Source of the DNA: Delphinus delphis
Taxonomy: Eukaryota; Chordata; Mammalia; Artiodactyla; Delphinidae
DNA length: 64,000 nucleotides
Direction: 5' to 3'
Assembly (NCBI RefSeq): GCF_949987515.2
Contig: NC_082683.1
Span: 126,814,582 to 126,878,581 of the forward strand
The stretch's first letter is position 1. Each line of letters opens with the position of its first letter. Below, one piece after another: positions 23,782-35,294 of the stretch. The notes beneath the pieces were generated by a model that had not been told where the DNA came from, ran no database searches, and saw only the letters and a program-made list of their open reading frames with translations. Made by a program: the position numbers and the translations under genes.

Positions 23782-24439
23782 TTCCATGTGGTAATGAGAA
23801 CACTTGATTTGATGCTTTCTCTGGCTGCGTAACAGGCCAAGAGGGGCTAGGCTTAGGTTTGTTTCTCATTTTTACCCTTGTCAAATAGTCTGTGAGAAAA
23901 ATTACTTTGTATCATAGTAGATCAGATTCTCCCATTCCTGTCTGTAAAACAGAATTGATATTTGTGCTCCCATATCATCAATGGGATGTCAGAAATTTCT
24001 GGAAGAGAGGTGCTATGTTCTTTCAAGTTGTTATAAATTGTAAAGCAACTCTCTTTCTCTCTGCTGGAATCTATGGAGGTGCTACTAACCAAGAGTGTGG
24101 AGGAAAGAAGACAGATAATGTCAATTGTTTCACTTCCCTGACTGGAGCAGAGACATAGTATGGAGATTTTTAGGGAGGAAGAAGCCAATGACTCACATTT
24201 TTCTGTCTGGTTTGAACTTGTAATTTTTTTAAAAGCAAAATAAAGAGCAGAATATGACAGTCCATATTTGAAAGCCATTTCAAAATCATTTTATAACAGA
24301 CCCAATTGTGATTCAGCAGTTATTTATCCTACTCTTGTCTTTTGTTGTCTATCCACCCATAGATTATAAAAAATTGAGCAGAGTCAAGTGAGTCCCCAGG
24401 GAACAGAAGAATCCAACCCATTATGACTTTCTTCTTTCT

Positions 24440-24889
24440 TCCTAAGTTTTAAATAGATAAAAACACAAAAATAATATAGTATACACTCATGTGTCCATAT
24501 TTTCTTTAATAAAATAAATAAAAATATTATGGGAAAAGTTACTTATTTTCTTATTTCATTCCAAATCCCCATCACTATCATGCATAAGATGTTTATCCTC
24601 TCAGCTCATGTTTTGTAAAAATAATTTGCTTTCAATATATGCACATATCAAAAATATTAGTTGGTGTGTTTTATATGTTGTAATTATGTAAATATTATTG
24701 CTCTGTAGGTATCATTCTACAACTTGTTTTTATAGCTAGCCATCTATAGATATATAATCTTAGTCCATTATTTTAACTGCTGAGTTCCATTGTATAAAGA
24801 GATCACAATTTACTTGTCCATTCTCTTACTATAACATATTGTTTCCAATTTTTTTCCTACTAAAAATAAGGTTGTGCAAGTACTTTTAT
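24440..24889 (-). repeat. Ancient L1 3' region (antisense), left half of an interrupted element
   Basis: It holds antisense old-L1 phrases: 'ttatttcattccaaatccccatcac', 'ctgctgagttccattgtataaagagatcacaatttacttgtcca' and 'ctactaaaaataaggttgtgcaagta'. The continuation ('aatgctgcaatgaacac...') is found at 27175, after a sense-oriented L1. Confidence 0.65.
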
Positions 24890-27174
24890 AATGGTGGAGT
24901 AAGAACCTCTCAAAATCTATTCCTCCATAAAAGCAATGAGAACACTGGCAAAATCAACATTTTTAGAACTTGGAGAATTAACTGAATGCTTGCAATCATC
25001 TAAGAAGTGTTTATTTTTAAAAATGGGTGAAAACCCAAAACCCCAAAACCACAGTAGCTGTGAAAATCAGTAGCCTAGCCACTGCTAGAGAGGGCAGAAT
25101 ATGTTCATAGATCCCACAAATCCTCCAGGGAACCATCATTATTTGACCTTTTTGTTATCTCCTTGAAAAAGTACCATTCATAGGGCCTGTCATTATTTTA
25201 CCTGACTCAGAGGTCCTTCAGTGCAAACAGTCCTATTCTCAGAGCATTTGCCAAAACCAATCAGTGGCAGTTGTCTAACACTGTAGCTCCCAGAGGTGGC
25301 AACAACAGTTGGAGCAAATAAGAGCCTGACCAAAAAAGGAAAAATAGAGACATAAGGTGCCCATAGGACGCTTTGAAAGCTCTGATCTATTTCTGGAAAT
25401 CATGTTCAGAGCTCTGTACACACCAAGGAAAGATATAAGAAGGTTCTAATCTCTTCCTTCTGGGCAACATTAAGGCTCTGCAATCAGGAAGCAAAGACTA
25501 AGGCAGTGTTATAAACTGCTGGAAGTATGGAAAGCATTCAATAACAACAACAATATACACACACACACGTACAAACACATGGAGCTCCTTGGCAAAGGTT
25601 GGGAGACTTACTGGTTCAAAACACTTTAAAAAAACCTCTATCCAATCATTAGCTAACTGAACAGAGAATTCAGTGGCCATATATGACAAAAAAGAAAAAC
25701 TACAGGCTTTACAGTATTAGTCCAGGAAAGTCACTATATTCACAAAATAAAACCACCATCAATAACAATAATGAGCATAACAACAAACTCTGAGGGGAGA
25801 ACAATATGATTTCTAGAGCTGCTATATTAAATTTTTTTAAATATCCAGATTTTAATAAAAATTATGACACATGCAAAGAAAAAGGAAATTATGGCCCATA
25901 TACAGGAATAAGAAACAACAGAAACTGTCACTAAGGAAACCAGATGTTGTACCTACTAAACAACGACTTTTAACAAACTGTTATAAATGCAGTGAAAGAA
26001 CTAAAGTAAACCATGTTTTTAAAGAAAGTATAAAAACAATGTCTCTTACCAAATAGAGAATATCAAAAAGGAAACAGAAATTATAGAACACAGCCAAATA
26101 GAAATTCTGGAGTGAAAAGTATAACTGAAATGAAAAATCTACTTAGAGGGGCTCAACAGCAGATTTGAATAGCAGATGGCAAAATCACCAAACTTGCCAA
26201 TAGGTCAATCGATGTTATCCAGTCGAAAGAGCAGAAATTTAAAAGAAAGAGGAAAAATAAACAAAGACTCAGTGACTTGTGGTACATCATCAAGTATATC
26301 AAAATATGCTTAATATGAGTAATAGATGGAGAGGAGAGAAAGGAGCAGAAATAATATTTGTAGAAATAATGGCCAAAAACTTCCCAAATTTAACCCAAAA
26401 ATCCCATTAACCTGCACACACAAAGCTCAAAGAATGTCAAGTAGCACGTGTAAAGCCAAAAACAAAGAGAAAATCTTAAAAGCAACAAGTGAAAAGCAGC
26501 TCATCATGTATAAGATATTGTCATAAGATTAACAGCTGGTTTGTCATCAGAAACATGGATGGCAGAATGTAGCAGGGTGACATATGCAAAGGGCTGGGAG
26601 GAAAAAATTGTCAACCAAGATTTCTATATCTGGCAAAACAATGCTTCAAAAATTAAGAAAAACCTTACCGAAATTGAAAAGATTATAAGGGAATGCTCTG
26701 AATAATTGTATGCCAACAAATTACATAACATATGAAGTGGAGAGATTTCTAGAGAGACACAAACTATCAAAACTTGCTCAAGAAGTAGAAAAAATTGAAT
26801 AGAACTATAGTAAGAGATTAAATTAGTAATCAAAAACCTTCCTACAAAGAAAATGTCAGAACCAAATGACATTAGTGGTAAATTCTACCAAGTATTTAAC
26901 AAAAAATTGACAACTATCTTTATAAACTCTTCTAAAAAATAGAAGAGGATTGAACATTATCCAACTTATTTACGAGGCCAGCATTACCCCCGATACCAAA
27001 ACCAGACAAAGACATCTCAAGAAAACTACAGACCAATATCTCTTATAAATATAGGTGCATAGATAGTGTTGATGGTTGTACCCGTCTGTAACTATATTTA
27101 AAACTACAGAGTTGTACACTTTAAAAGGGTGAATTATATGGAATACAAGTTATATCTTAAATTTGTTACCAAAA
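24890..27174 (+). repeat. Ancient L1 (sense), internally deleted, inside another L1
   Basis: Starting at 'ataatggtggagtaagaacc', the sequence runs through a recognisable ORF1 region (25880-26640). This includes 'aatagagaatatcaaaaaggaaacagaaattatag', 'gaaattctggagtgaaaagtataactgaaatgaaaaat', 'attatggccaaaaacttcccaaattt' and 'tatctggcaaaac'. It jumps to an ORF2 reverse-transcriptase N-terminal part near 26850-27040 ('accaaatgacattagtggtaaattctaccaagtatttaacaaaa', 'aaactacagaccaatatctct'). It ends with the 3' UTR 'gagttgtacactttaaaagggtgaattatatgg'. Endonuclease and most of ORF2 are missing. All frames are broken. Confidence 0.82.
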
Positions 27175-27575
27175 AATGCTGCAATGAACACACTTCCCCG
27201 TGCCTCCCAGTACACAAATTCTATAAATGTTTCTATGTCTATGGACCTACAGGTGGAAATTCTGGGTCACAATTTTTCAATTTTACTAAAATGTGACAAA
27301 TTGCTCTACAAAGTAGCTATATCATTTGTACTTCCTCCAGTGGTGTGAGAAAGTTCCAGTTTCTTTTATCTTTGCCAATATTTAGATAATCAATTTAAAA
27401 ATTTTTACTTATCTGTAGTTATTTTTTTACTTATTTGTTGTGAAATGGTATTTTATTGGTTTGCATTTTCGTGACTTTGAGGACGATTAAGCATCTTGTA
27501 ATATTTATTGACCATTCAGTTTTCCTCTTCTGTGAGTTTTCTATTCATATCCTTCACCCAACTTCTAGCAAGCTT
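27175..27575 (-). repeat. Ancient L1 3' region (antisense), right half of the interrupted element
   Basis: 'aatgctgcaatgaacacacttcc', 'ctgggtcacaatttttcaattttactaaaatgtgacaaattgctctacaaag' and 'gtgtgagaaagttccagtttcttttatctttgccaatatt...ttgaggacgattaagcatctt' match antisense ORF2 tail sequence of old L1s. It resumes where the left half at 24889 stops. Confidence 0.75.
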
Positions 27576-28960
27576 GTTGGTTTGCAGAGCTACCTTTCAG
27601 TGCAGATAACACAAGAACCAGAAGCTTCCCTCCTCAGGGGTGACAGTGAGCATTACCAGCCACTTGAGCATATCAGTACTTTCTAGGCAAGTACATCCAT
27701 TCCAGAATGGAATCTTTGAAGTATATGGTTGTCATGACGAATGACAACATCTCAAAGGATTCCTTTCGTTGTTAGAATATTTTACCTTTGGCTAAGAGGT
27801 AAGACACTTGAGTTTATCTTCACTACCTTGCCTCCTATAAATTGCAGAGAAGTCACACACGAGTAAGTGATTTTTATTCTATTAATCCTTCAGTCAGTCA
27901 AAAGTCTATCTTCTTTCTAACTTTGACTGCTTTTCTTAGTTTTTGTTCTGTTAAAAGAAAGAACTATGGGTATATTAGAATTTACTTCACTATGGCCCTC
28001 CTCTAAAGTTCTTTCCAAATTTGCCAATCAAAAGAGTTCATCTTTGTTAATGAATCTCCTAACTCCATGTCTACCTTCTTTTCCACCATCTGACCACATC
28101 TCTCCTGCCTCGAAGGCATCTGGAGCACTTATCTTAACCTATGGCAGTCTACACCATCAAATTTTGGTCTCACCTCAAGCACTCAAGCTCAAAAATTGAA
28201 CCCCCCTCCAGAAAACATTTTATTTTTCTCAATGAAGCTGGATTTCAAGGAGTCAGGAAATAGAAAAACTCATCAGGTGGTGAAAAGCTCATGAGACTAA
28301 ATAGTTTACACATCAATTTTTTATTAAAATAAACCATGCACACATAAAAACACAGACTAGCAAAACCTGGGAAAATTCTAGATCTGTTCTAAAATTTCTT
28401 CACATATGTATTTAATCCTGTGAGAATTTTAAAGGGGAAACATTTGCTAAAGCTAAATAAACATTTAGTAAATATGGAATCTTTGAAAATAACAATGAAA
28501 ACACTCCAGTGGTGAAATAGCTAAATTGTGAGTAACTATGACATCTCTGGAATGAAGCTTTTGTTCAGATATTTGGATCCAGAGGTACTCCCTGGGAAGA
28601 TGAATGATGCTTTTTGGTGGGGATGGAGGCACGAGGAAAAGCAAGGTGAGCAGCTTAGACAGAAAAACAGAAATGGAATATGCAACTGAACACCTTTCTT
28701 TCGTTCTGGTTTTCAACCAAGAATCTACTGTTGCAGGTAAGTCATGATAGAGGAGGTAAATTCTGAAGCTGCCAAGATTAAATAGCAAGGGTAGAATAAA
28801 TCTGAAAGAGCAAATTTACACACACAGTTCTGGGTCAAGAGGAGAATTTCTCTATCTGAAAGTCCAGCAAACATTTGATCTGAGAGTAGCTCATCACATT
28901 CAATACTGAGTAATCATCAAAATGGAATCAATAGAGGATGTAAAAAAAAAAAGAAAGATT
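27576..28960. other. No recognised feature
   Basis: About 1.4 kb without a repeat or gene I can defend. Two exon-like strings at 28567-28644 and 28671-28737 were examined and rejected. Confidence 0.35.
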
Positions 28961-29264
28961 TTACAAGAAAAAGGCAGAAATGTAATATAAAAATAATGAC
29001 AGTTAAATAATTCTAGGAAAATATCACAGAGCAGATAAAAAAGACTTTATAATTTAATGAGGCAATTTTATCTGTAAAACGTAATCTTGAAATAGAGATA
29101 TAAGAATTTAGGGAAAAACAGTGCCGTTTAGGACAGAAGTGGAGGGGAAAGGATATTCTCACAAAAACAAAGGTCATGTTGGAAACGGTGCAAAGAAAAT
29201 AAGCATTGCTGAAAATATGGTAAGGAGCATGAAGGACAAGACTGAGATAAGCTAGAAAGACATT

Positions 29265-29502
29265 AAAAAAGAGACCAGGGTTTCCCTGGTGGCGCAGTGG
29301 TTGAGTCTGCCTGCCGATGCAGGGGACACGGGTTCGTGCCCCGGCCCAGGAAGATCCCACATGCCGCAGAGCGGCTAGGTCCGTGAGCCATGGCTGCTGA
29401 GCCTGCATGTCTGGAGCCTGTGCTCTGCAACAGGAGAGGCCACAACAGTGCGAGGCCTGCGTACCGCAAAAAAAAAAAAAAAAAAAAAAAAAAGAGAGAC
29501 CA
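29265..29502 (+). repeat. CHR-type SINE, short form
   Basis: The body starts at 29278 (GGGTTTCCCTGGTGGCGCAG) and ends in about 27 As. The duplication AGAGACCA (29270-29277 and 29495-29502) may extend leftward through A residues. A small deletion removes part of the head ('ggttgagtctgcc' instead of 'ggttgagagtctgcc'). Confidence 0.95.
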
Positions 29503-30735
29503 ATATAAGCATAATTGGTGTCACCAAAGAAGAGAACCAAAATAAAAGAAGAAAATATTTAAATAAAATTTTTAATATAAATTTTCATGAAGATATAGGT
29601 CGAAAAGCAGACTATGTCCCTAGAAAAATTAACTCTATACAATCAAAGGACCAGTATCCTAGTAAAGTTGCTGATTTCCGAAGATAAAGAATGCTTTGGA
29701 AATCCAGGAAAAGGAGAAGTATTCAATTAACCTTTCTAGGAGAAGAAAAAATCCAGCTCACCATAGCATTTTCCACAGCAATACCGGATGACAGTGGAAC
29801 AGAACACATAAAATCCTTGAGGAAAACATTGTGGCCCAAGAATGTTATACTCAGGCTAACTTTAACTCAGAGTGAGTGTGAGAAATGTTTTGTAACATGA
29901 AAGAACTCAAGGAATGTGTTTCCCTTCAAGAGACTAATAGAAAATGAACTTCAGCTCAACAGGAGATGACTAGAGAAGCCAATGCAGTGTGCACTGAATC
30001 TATTTAAAAGAAAGTGGGGATTATTGTTACAGAACTGAATATAAATATAAACTTTGTAAGTATGAAAATTATATAACTAATAAAAATTAGGAAAATTAGG
30101 AAATAATTAGTAAATAAAAAACTAGGAAAATTAGGAAATAAGGAGGAAGGTAATGTAAGGACATTGATTCTTTATTATTAAAACTTGGGGATTAATAAGT
30201 CATCAAGTAATATAAACAAAAAGGCATAAAGGTTTCACTAAGTAATTTAATCAACTAAAATCTATAGGGGTTAAGGAAGGGGAGGAAACAGAGATGAACA
30301 AATTTCATCTTTGCTCACAATTGGGAATCAGATTTGGTCTAAAGTTTGGTCTACAGTTTTGAGGAATAAATATATTACAAAAAGTTAGAGTCATCTTAAT
30401 CATAATCACAACAGGAATATAAACCTTTCATATAAAAGAAACACACAAAACACACCACTTCACACACAAAGAAAGTCAAGGAAAAAATACCAAGTAATAA
30501 AGGACTTAAAAGTAGCCACAGCTACAGAAAAAGCATAAAATATAGAACAAAATTAAGACCAAAATATGTTCCATAAATAAATCAAAATGGATTGAACTCA
30601 TCTATAATGAGAAAGGAGTCTGGTTAAATTACAAATAAAACCCAGCAATATGCTACCTACTAGAGACATTTATAAAACAAAATACTCCATTGTAAAGCAA
30701 TTAGACTCCAATAAAGATGTTAAAAAAAAAAAAGG
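29503..30735 (+). repeat. HAL1/L1M-like AT-rich remnant
   Basis: Phrases such as 'gatgacagtggaacagaacacataaaatccttgaggaaaacattgtggcccaagaatgttatactcag' resemble the ORF1 C-terminal region of HAL1/L1 elements. The sequence fades into an A-rich, repetitive 3' part ending in an A run at about 30721-30734 ('caataaagatgttaaaaaaaaaaaa'). No frame is open over more than about 80 codons. The family is inferred from fragments. Confidence 0.5.
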
Positions 30736-30939
30736 TTGTGAATAAAAAGATGGGAAAATGTACACCAAGAAAATGTAAACAACAACAATAACAACAAATT
30801 AGGAGTCAGGATCTTAATTCAGACAACTTTGACTTTTAGGCTTGAATTAAGACTTAAAGAATTAAATGTGATTTTTTAAAAGCATCACATAATGAGAAAG
30901 TCTATAAATCATAATAAAGATAAAATAATTATAAAAATT

Positions 30940-31580
30940 CATGTGGTAAGAAGAATTTTAAGATGTCCTCCAATATTCCTGTCTCTTGGTATACATGCCT
31001 TGTATAAATCCCTCCTCTTGAAGCTGAAAAGTTAAGGAAGGATAAAGGCTGGAGCTCTGATATGATGGGATATGATTATGTTACACAATACAGCAAAAGG
31101 GATTTTATAGATGTAATTAGGTTACTAGAGAGTTGGCTGCGAGTTAATCAAAAGGAATATTATGAATGGGCCTGATGTAATCACGTGATCCCTTTGAGTC
31201 TGGGTCTAGACGTTGGAGACAGAAGTCATATTGGTAGTGTGAGAAGGCCTTGTGAAGGGGCCACAGAGCAAGGAACTCAGACAGTTTCTACAAGCTGACA
31301 GATGCCCTCAGACTCAGCCAGCAAAAGAGCAGGATCCTCAGTCTTTCAGTCTCAAGGAATTGAATTCTGCCACCAACTTAAATGACCTTGGAAGAAGATC
31401 CTGAGCCTCAAGTGAGATGGCAGTTCATACTGACACCTTCATTTCAGCCATGTGAGACCCTAAGGAGAGCCTGACCTTCTTGACCCACAGAAACTGTCAA
31501 ATAATAATAAATGGGTATTTTTTTTTAAGCCATTACATTTGTGGTAACTTGTTACACAGCGATCGAAAATTAATATGATC
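30940..31580 (+). mobile_element. MaLR (MLT1-type) solitary LTR
   Basis: A sense LTR is recognisable throughout. 'gatatgatgggatatgattatgttacacaatacagcaaaagggattttatagatgtaattaggttac', 'gatccctttgagtctgggtctaga', 'gaaggccttgtgaaggggccac', 'ggaattgaattctgccaccaac' and 'tcatttcagccatgtgagacc' lead to the typical end 'aataataataaatgggta...taagccattacatttgtggtaacttgttacacagcgat'. It is a relic of an old endogenous retrovirus-like (ERVL-MaLR) element. Only the LTR is present, with no internal coding sequence, so it carries no gene. Confidence 0.85.
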
Positions 31581-31769
31581 TACTTACCATATAATATAGT
31601 AGCATCAAAATTCATAAAGCAAAAAAAAAGCTATAGGAAAGTTACTGGTTTATGTACTAATACAAAATACTCTTTTGCAGCATTAGTAGTAGCAGTCTTT
31701 AATTCACCTTTGTCAGCAAGTCGTCAAGGAGTATTAAAGCAAGTATGAATTTAGGATGTGCTTCAGACA

Positions 31770-32818
31770 AAGGTAACTGTGTGTATTTGTGCGTGGGAGA
31801 GTGAGAGAAACCCATATATCAATCTCTAGCCCTGAATACAAAGAACATATCTTTTTTTCTAATGCCCACAGAAAGGTGTACTCACAAAAGATAACCATAT
31901 GTTAGGCTAGAAATTTCTGTATAAATTCCAAAATGTAGAAATAGCAGAAATAGTCTCTAATCACAATGCAAAAAAAAAAAATTAGCAGTCAATAGTAAAC
32001 TTATGAAATGAACAAAAATCCTTACCATGTGTCATATAAGGTATTCTATTAATTCTTAGGTTAAAGAGAAAATTAATACACAAATTACAGAATGTTGATA
32101 GCACTACATATTGGAACCTACAGCATATAGCTGAAAGAGTACACAGAGAAAAATCCATAGCTTTGAACACTTAGAATTATAAACCAGAAAGGATAGAAAT
32201 AACTGAATCAAGTATCCACAACAAGAATTTAGAAAAAGAACCTCAAAATAAATCCAAGGAAGGCAGAAGGAAAGAAGGAGTACACAAAGATGAAGCTACA
32301 TCCCTGAATCTGATAAGAGAAAAATAGTAGAACTATTGAATAAATTCAAAATCTGATACTTTCTCATGATGAGAAGGACACTTCACTTCAGTGATATTTT
32401 TCCCAAAACTTATATTTCCAATCAAATCTTGAGAAAAACATCAGATAAATGCAACCTGAGGGGCATGCCAAAATATCTAACCAGGTACCCTTTTCAAAAT
32501 AGTTAAATTCACAAACAAGGAAAGATTACAAAATAATTACAGAACACAGGAAACAAAGGAGAAATGATGACTAAATGCAATGTGGGGTCCTGGTTTGGAT
32601 CCTGGAACAGGAAAAGGACATTAGTGGAAAAATAGAGCCTACCGTTTAGTTGTTAAAATTGTACCAATATAACTTTTTCAGTTTTGACAAATGGTCCATG
32701 GTTATGTAAGATGATAACACTATGGAAACAAGGTGAGGGGTATATGAGAACTCTAAACTATCTTTGCAACTTTTCTGTAAATCTAAAATTATCCCAAAAT
32801 AAAGACGTTATTTAAAAA
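31770..32818 (+). repeat. Ancient L1 ORF2 tail and 3' UTR
   Basis: The left part (31860-32300) resembles decayed ORF2 ('ataaccatatgttaggctagaaatttctgtataaattccaaaatg'). The right part is a clear L1M 3' UTR: 'tgatgactaaatgcaatgtggggtcctggtttggatcctggaacaggaaaaggacattagtgg', then 'ggggtatatgagaactctaaactatctttgcaacttttctgtaaatctaaaattatcccaaaataaag'. It ends in an A-rich tail at 32813-32822. No coding capacity. Confidence 0.85.
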
Positions 32819-33050
32819 AAAAGAATTACAGAAGACCTAGAAAATTGAAACAGAACAATTAAAATGAAAGAAATAAAAATAATTATCAAAGGGCTACACC
32901 GTCAAAGAAAGACATATCAGGTTCTAAAGGTTTTCTAAGGAAATTTTACCAAACATTTCAGTCATTGATAACTCCAATTCTAGTTAAATCATTCTCATAT
33001 CATAGACAAATTTAAAAGGCACTCATATTCTTTCCCATGAAGTAAATAAT
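32819..33050 (+). repeat. Ancient L1 ORF2 fragment
   Basis: 'cagaagacctagaaaattgaaacagaacaattaaaatgaaagaaataaaaataattatcaaagggct' and 'aaattttaccaaacatttcagtcattgataactccaattct' match the ORF2 region just upstream of the RT core of old L1s. It is short and diverged. Confidence 0.6.
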
Positions 33051-33059
33051 TTAAAAATA

Positions 33060-33535
33060 ATATAGTCTTTTTCTTTCCAATTTTAATACACTTACTTATT
33101 TCTATTTTCTAACAATACTAGCTGGAATGTCCAGAAATGGCAAACGATAGTGGTGTAATGGTCATCATTGCCTTGTTCTCTACTTTAATGAGAATGCTTC
33201 TAATTATATCCTTATTACATCTGGCTCTGGCTTTTGTGTTTATATGTCACATTAAGAAAATGACTACATACCTGTTTTATTAAGAATTGCTATCAAGAAT
33301 AGATTTAAAATTTTATCAGAATTTTCTGCCTCAATATAAATGATCATGTAACATTTTTAGCAATTAATATTGAGAATTATATTATGGGTCCTCCTTTATC
33401 TAACCATCCTTGTAAGTTTGGAATAAATACCTCTTGGTTAGGGTTCATTATTCTTTTAATGTGGCTGTGTATTCTGTTTGTTAATCTTTTAGTTAAGTGT
33501 TGTTTAGTAATATTTGTAATGAATTTGTCTGAAGT
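33060..33535 (-). repeat. Ancient L1 ORF2 fragment (antisense)
   Basis: 'ctaaccatccttgtaagtttggaataaatacctcttggttagggttcattattcttttaatgtg' and the preceding Ile/Phe-rich stretch correspond to antisense L1 ORF2 ('aaccaaccttgcattcctgggataaaccccacttggtcatgatgtattatccttt'). It is strongly diverged. Confidence 0.55.
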
Positions 33536-33577
33536 TGTGTGTGTGTGCGCGCGTGCACGCACGCATGCGCACGCACA
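33536..33577. repeat. Alternating purine-pyrimidine tract (GT/CG/CA)
   Basis: From 33536 a run of GT units passes into GCGCGC and then alternating CACGCA-type units up to 33577. It is almost perfectly alternating. Such tracts can adopt left-handed (Z) DNA in vitro. Confidence 0.9.
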
Positions 33578-34285
33578 TACTGTCTTCATTGGGCTTTGCC
33601 ATTAAGGTCATATAAAACTTCAGATTTGGGGATATGTTCCAACAGGTGGTAAAAGTTCATTTCCTTTTAACTACTCTCCCTCTTCTCCCTGACTAGCAAG
33701 TAATCTCCAGATTCTGCAGTCCAGTGTCAAATGGCATCGCATGGTAAGTGATAGTCTATGAGGAAGTAATGTAACTGAAATCTCTTGGGGGGAAAAAACA
33801 AACAAATTTGTTCACTGTCTCCATTACAAGCCTGTCATAATTAATGTTTAAAATATATTTTAACATAGGTGAGTAGGTGGAACGGGGAAAAGGGCAGTTT
33901 GATTGAAAACTGTTTTTAGCTTTTTCTTCCCAGCAGAGTCATATTCGTGCTCACCCTTCTGTGCCCCTGCAATGACCTTCAACACTAATTCAAAAGGAAG
34001 GAAGTTTTGACCCATCCCACTATTTCCCCATCCACCCTCATCTCCTGATTGCTCTGCCACAACAGCCTATTATCCTTCCTCCTTCCTCACTGTGGAAATC
34101 CTTCCCACCAAAATGGGTCAGAAGTAATCACCACTCGGAAGAGGACAACAAGTCATGTCATGGCAGATGAGAAAAGAAAAATATTTTCCCAGGTCACAGC
34201 CACAACCTCAGAGAAATAAAGACAGGGGAGACAAGGGGAGCTGTGAGAGAAGGAAACCCCATTACCCACTCCAATAATAGTAAAA
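33578..34285. other. No recognised feature
   Basis: No recognised repeat or gene. A minus-strand 67-codon open frame at 33860-34060 has no recognisable domain and no flanking splice signals I could confirm. Confidence 0.35.
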
Positions 34286-34535
34286 ATAGCTAACACTTAA
34301 GTAGCATTTATAACGTGTAAGCCATGCTCTGAGTGCTTTACATGAAAAACTCATTTAATCCTCACAAAAGTCCTACAGAGTAAGTGCTACTACTATCCCT
34401 GCTTGACAAATGAGGAAACTGAGGCAAGAGGTGACCTGCCCGTTGGCACATAATTTACAAGTGGCAGAGCCAGGGTGCAAATTCATGGAATCTGGTTCCA
34501 GAGTCCCTGGTCTAAGCATCAAGCTGTAATGTGTC
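34286..34535 (-). repeat. MIR SINE (antisense)
   Basis: It is a nearly complete antisense MIR. 'agctaacacttaagtagcatttataacgtgtaagccatgctctgagtgctttacatg...ctcatttaatcctcacaaaa' is followed by 'aatgaggaaactgaggcaagaggtg' and 'tggcagagccagggtgcaaattcatggaatctggttccagagtcc'. Confidence 0.9.
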
Positions 34536-34924
34536 AACCCTAAAACCGAGAATCTTGCCTGCCCTTGGGATCAAGGAAGACCTGTGAATAAATTATGAGG
34601 TTGAAGATTTTAAATAAACAGGATTCAGTATTACTAATAATGGTGAAGCTGTTTTAATAAAGAGATGGAAAATTCATGGAAATCAGACTTAGAAGTCAAT
34701 AAGGGAGACAACGATCTAGGAGGGAATCGAGGGTAGGGGATCAGTGAGAAGAAAGGGAATAGAGGACAGTGGAAGACTTACAGGAAAAAACAGAACAATT
34801 TCCTACTTGTCTCAGCTGAAAAAATGTTATTAGCGCGCCCATATCTGCGTATTCTACCTCTAGATAGATAAAGACTTGGAATCTTTGTCTGCTATTTACT
34901 CTTTTGTGCTGTACTGTACATGTG
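34536..34924. other. No recognised feature
   Basis: Short unique-looking stretch to the left of the large L1. Confidence 0.35.
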
Positions 34925-35294
34925 TGTGCATTATTATTTTTTTTCTTTTTTTATACAGCAGGTTCTTATTAGTCATCAATTTTATACACATGTCAATCCC
35001 AACTGCCGAATTCATCACACCACCACCACCACCCCCCCGCAGCTATCCCCCTTGGTATCCATACGTTTGTCCTCTATATCTGTGTCTCAATCTCTGCCCT
35101 GCAAACCGGTTCATCTGTGCCATTTTTCTAGGTTCCACATATATGCGTTAATATATGATATTTGTTTTTCTCTTTCTGACTTACTTCACTCTGTATGACA
35201 GTCTCTACATCCATCCATGTCTCAACAAAAGACCCAATTTCGTTCCTTTTTATGGCTGAGTAATATTCCATTGTATACATGTACCACATCTTCT

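Larger units (their letters stand above)
23044..24439. other. Unassigned sequence with two CTCF-like motifs
   Basis: No gene or clear repeat. Overlapping opposite-strand ORFs at 23892-24278 have no recognised domain. Two CTCF-core-like motifs face each other at 23411-23424 and 23769-23781 (separate entries). Confidence 0.4.

Noticed and set aside
23892..24278. Overlapping plus (88 aa) and minus (118 aa) open frames
   Set aside because: No recognised domain, no splice signals or neighbouring exon that fits; consistent with chance.
28567..28737. Two exon-like strings (after TTTTGTTCAG with GTGAGC donor; after AACAG with GTAAGT donor)
   Set aside because: The implied intron would be about 26 bp, too short for mammalian splicing, and there is no family match.
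33860..34060. Minus-strand 67-codon frame starting MAEQSGDEGGWGN
   Set aside because: The start looks protein-like, but there is no recognisable family, and I could not support an acceptor, donor or partner exon.
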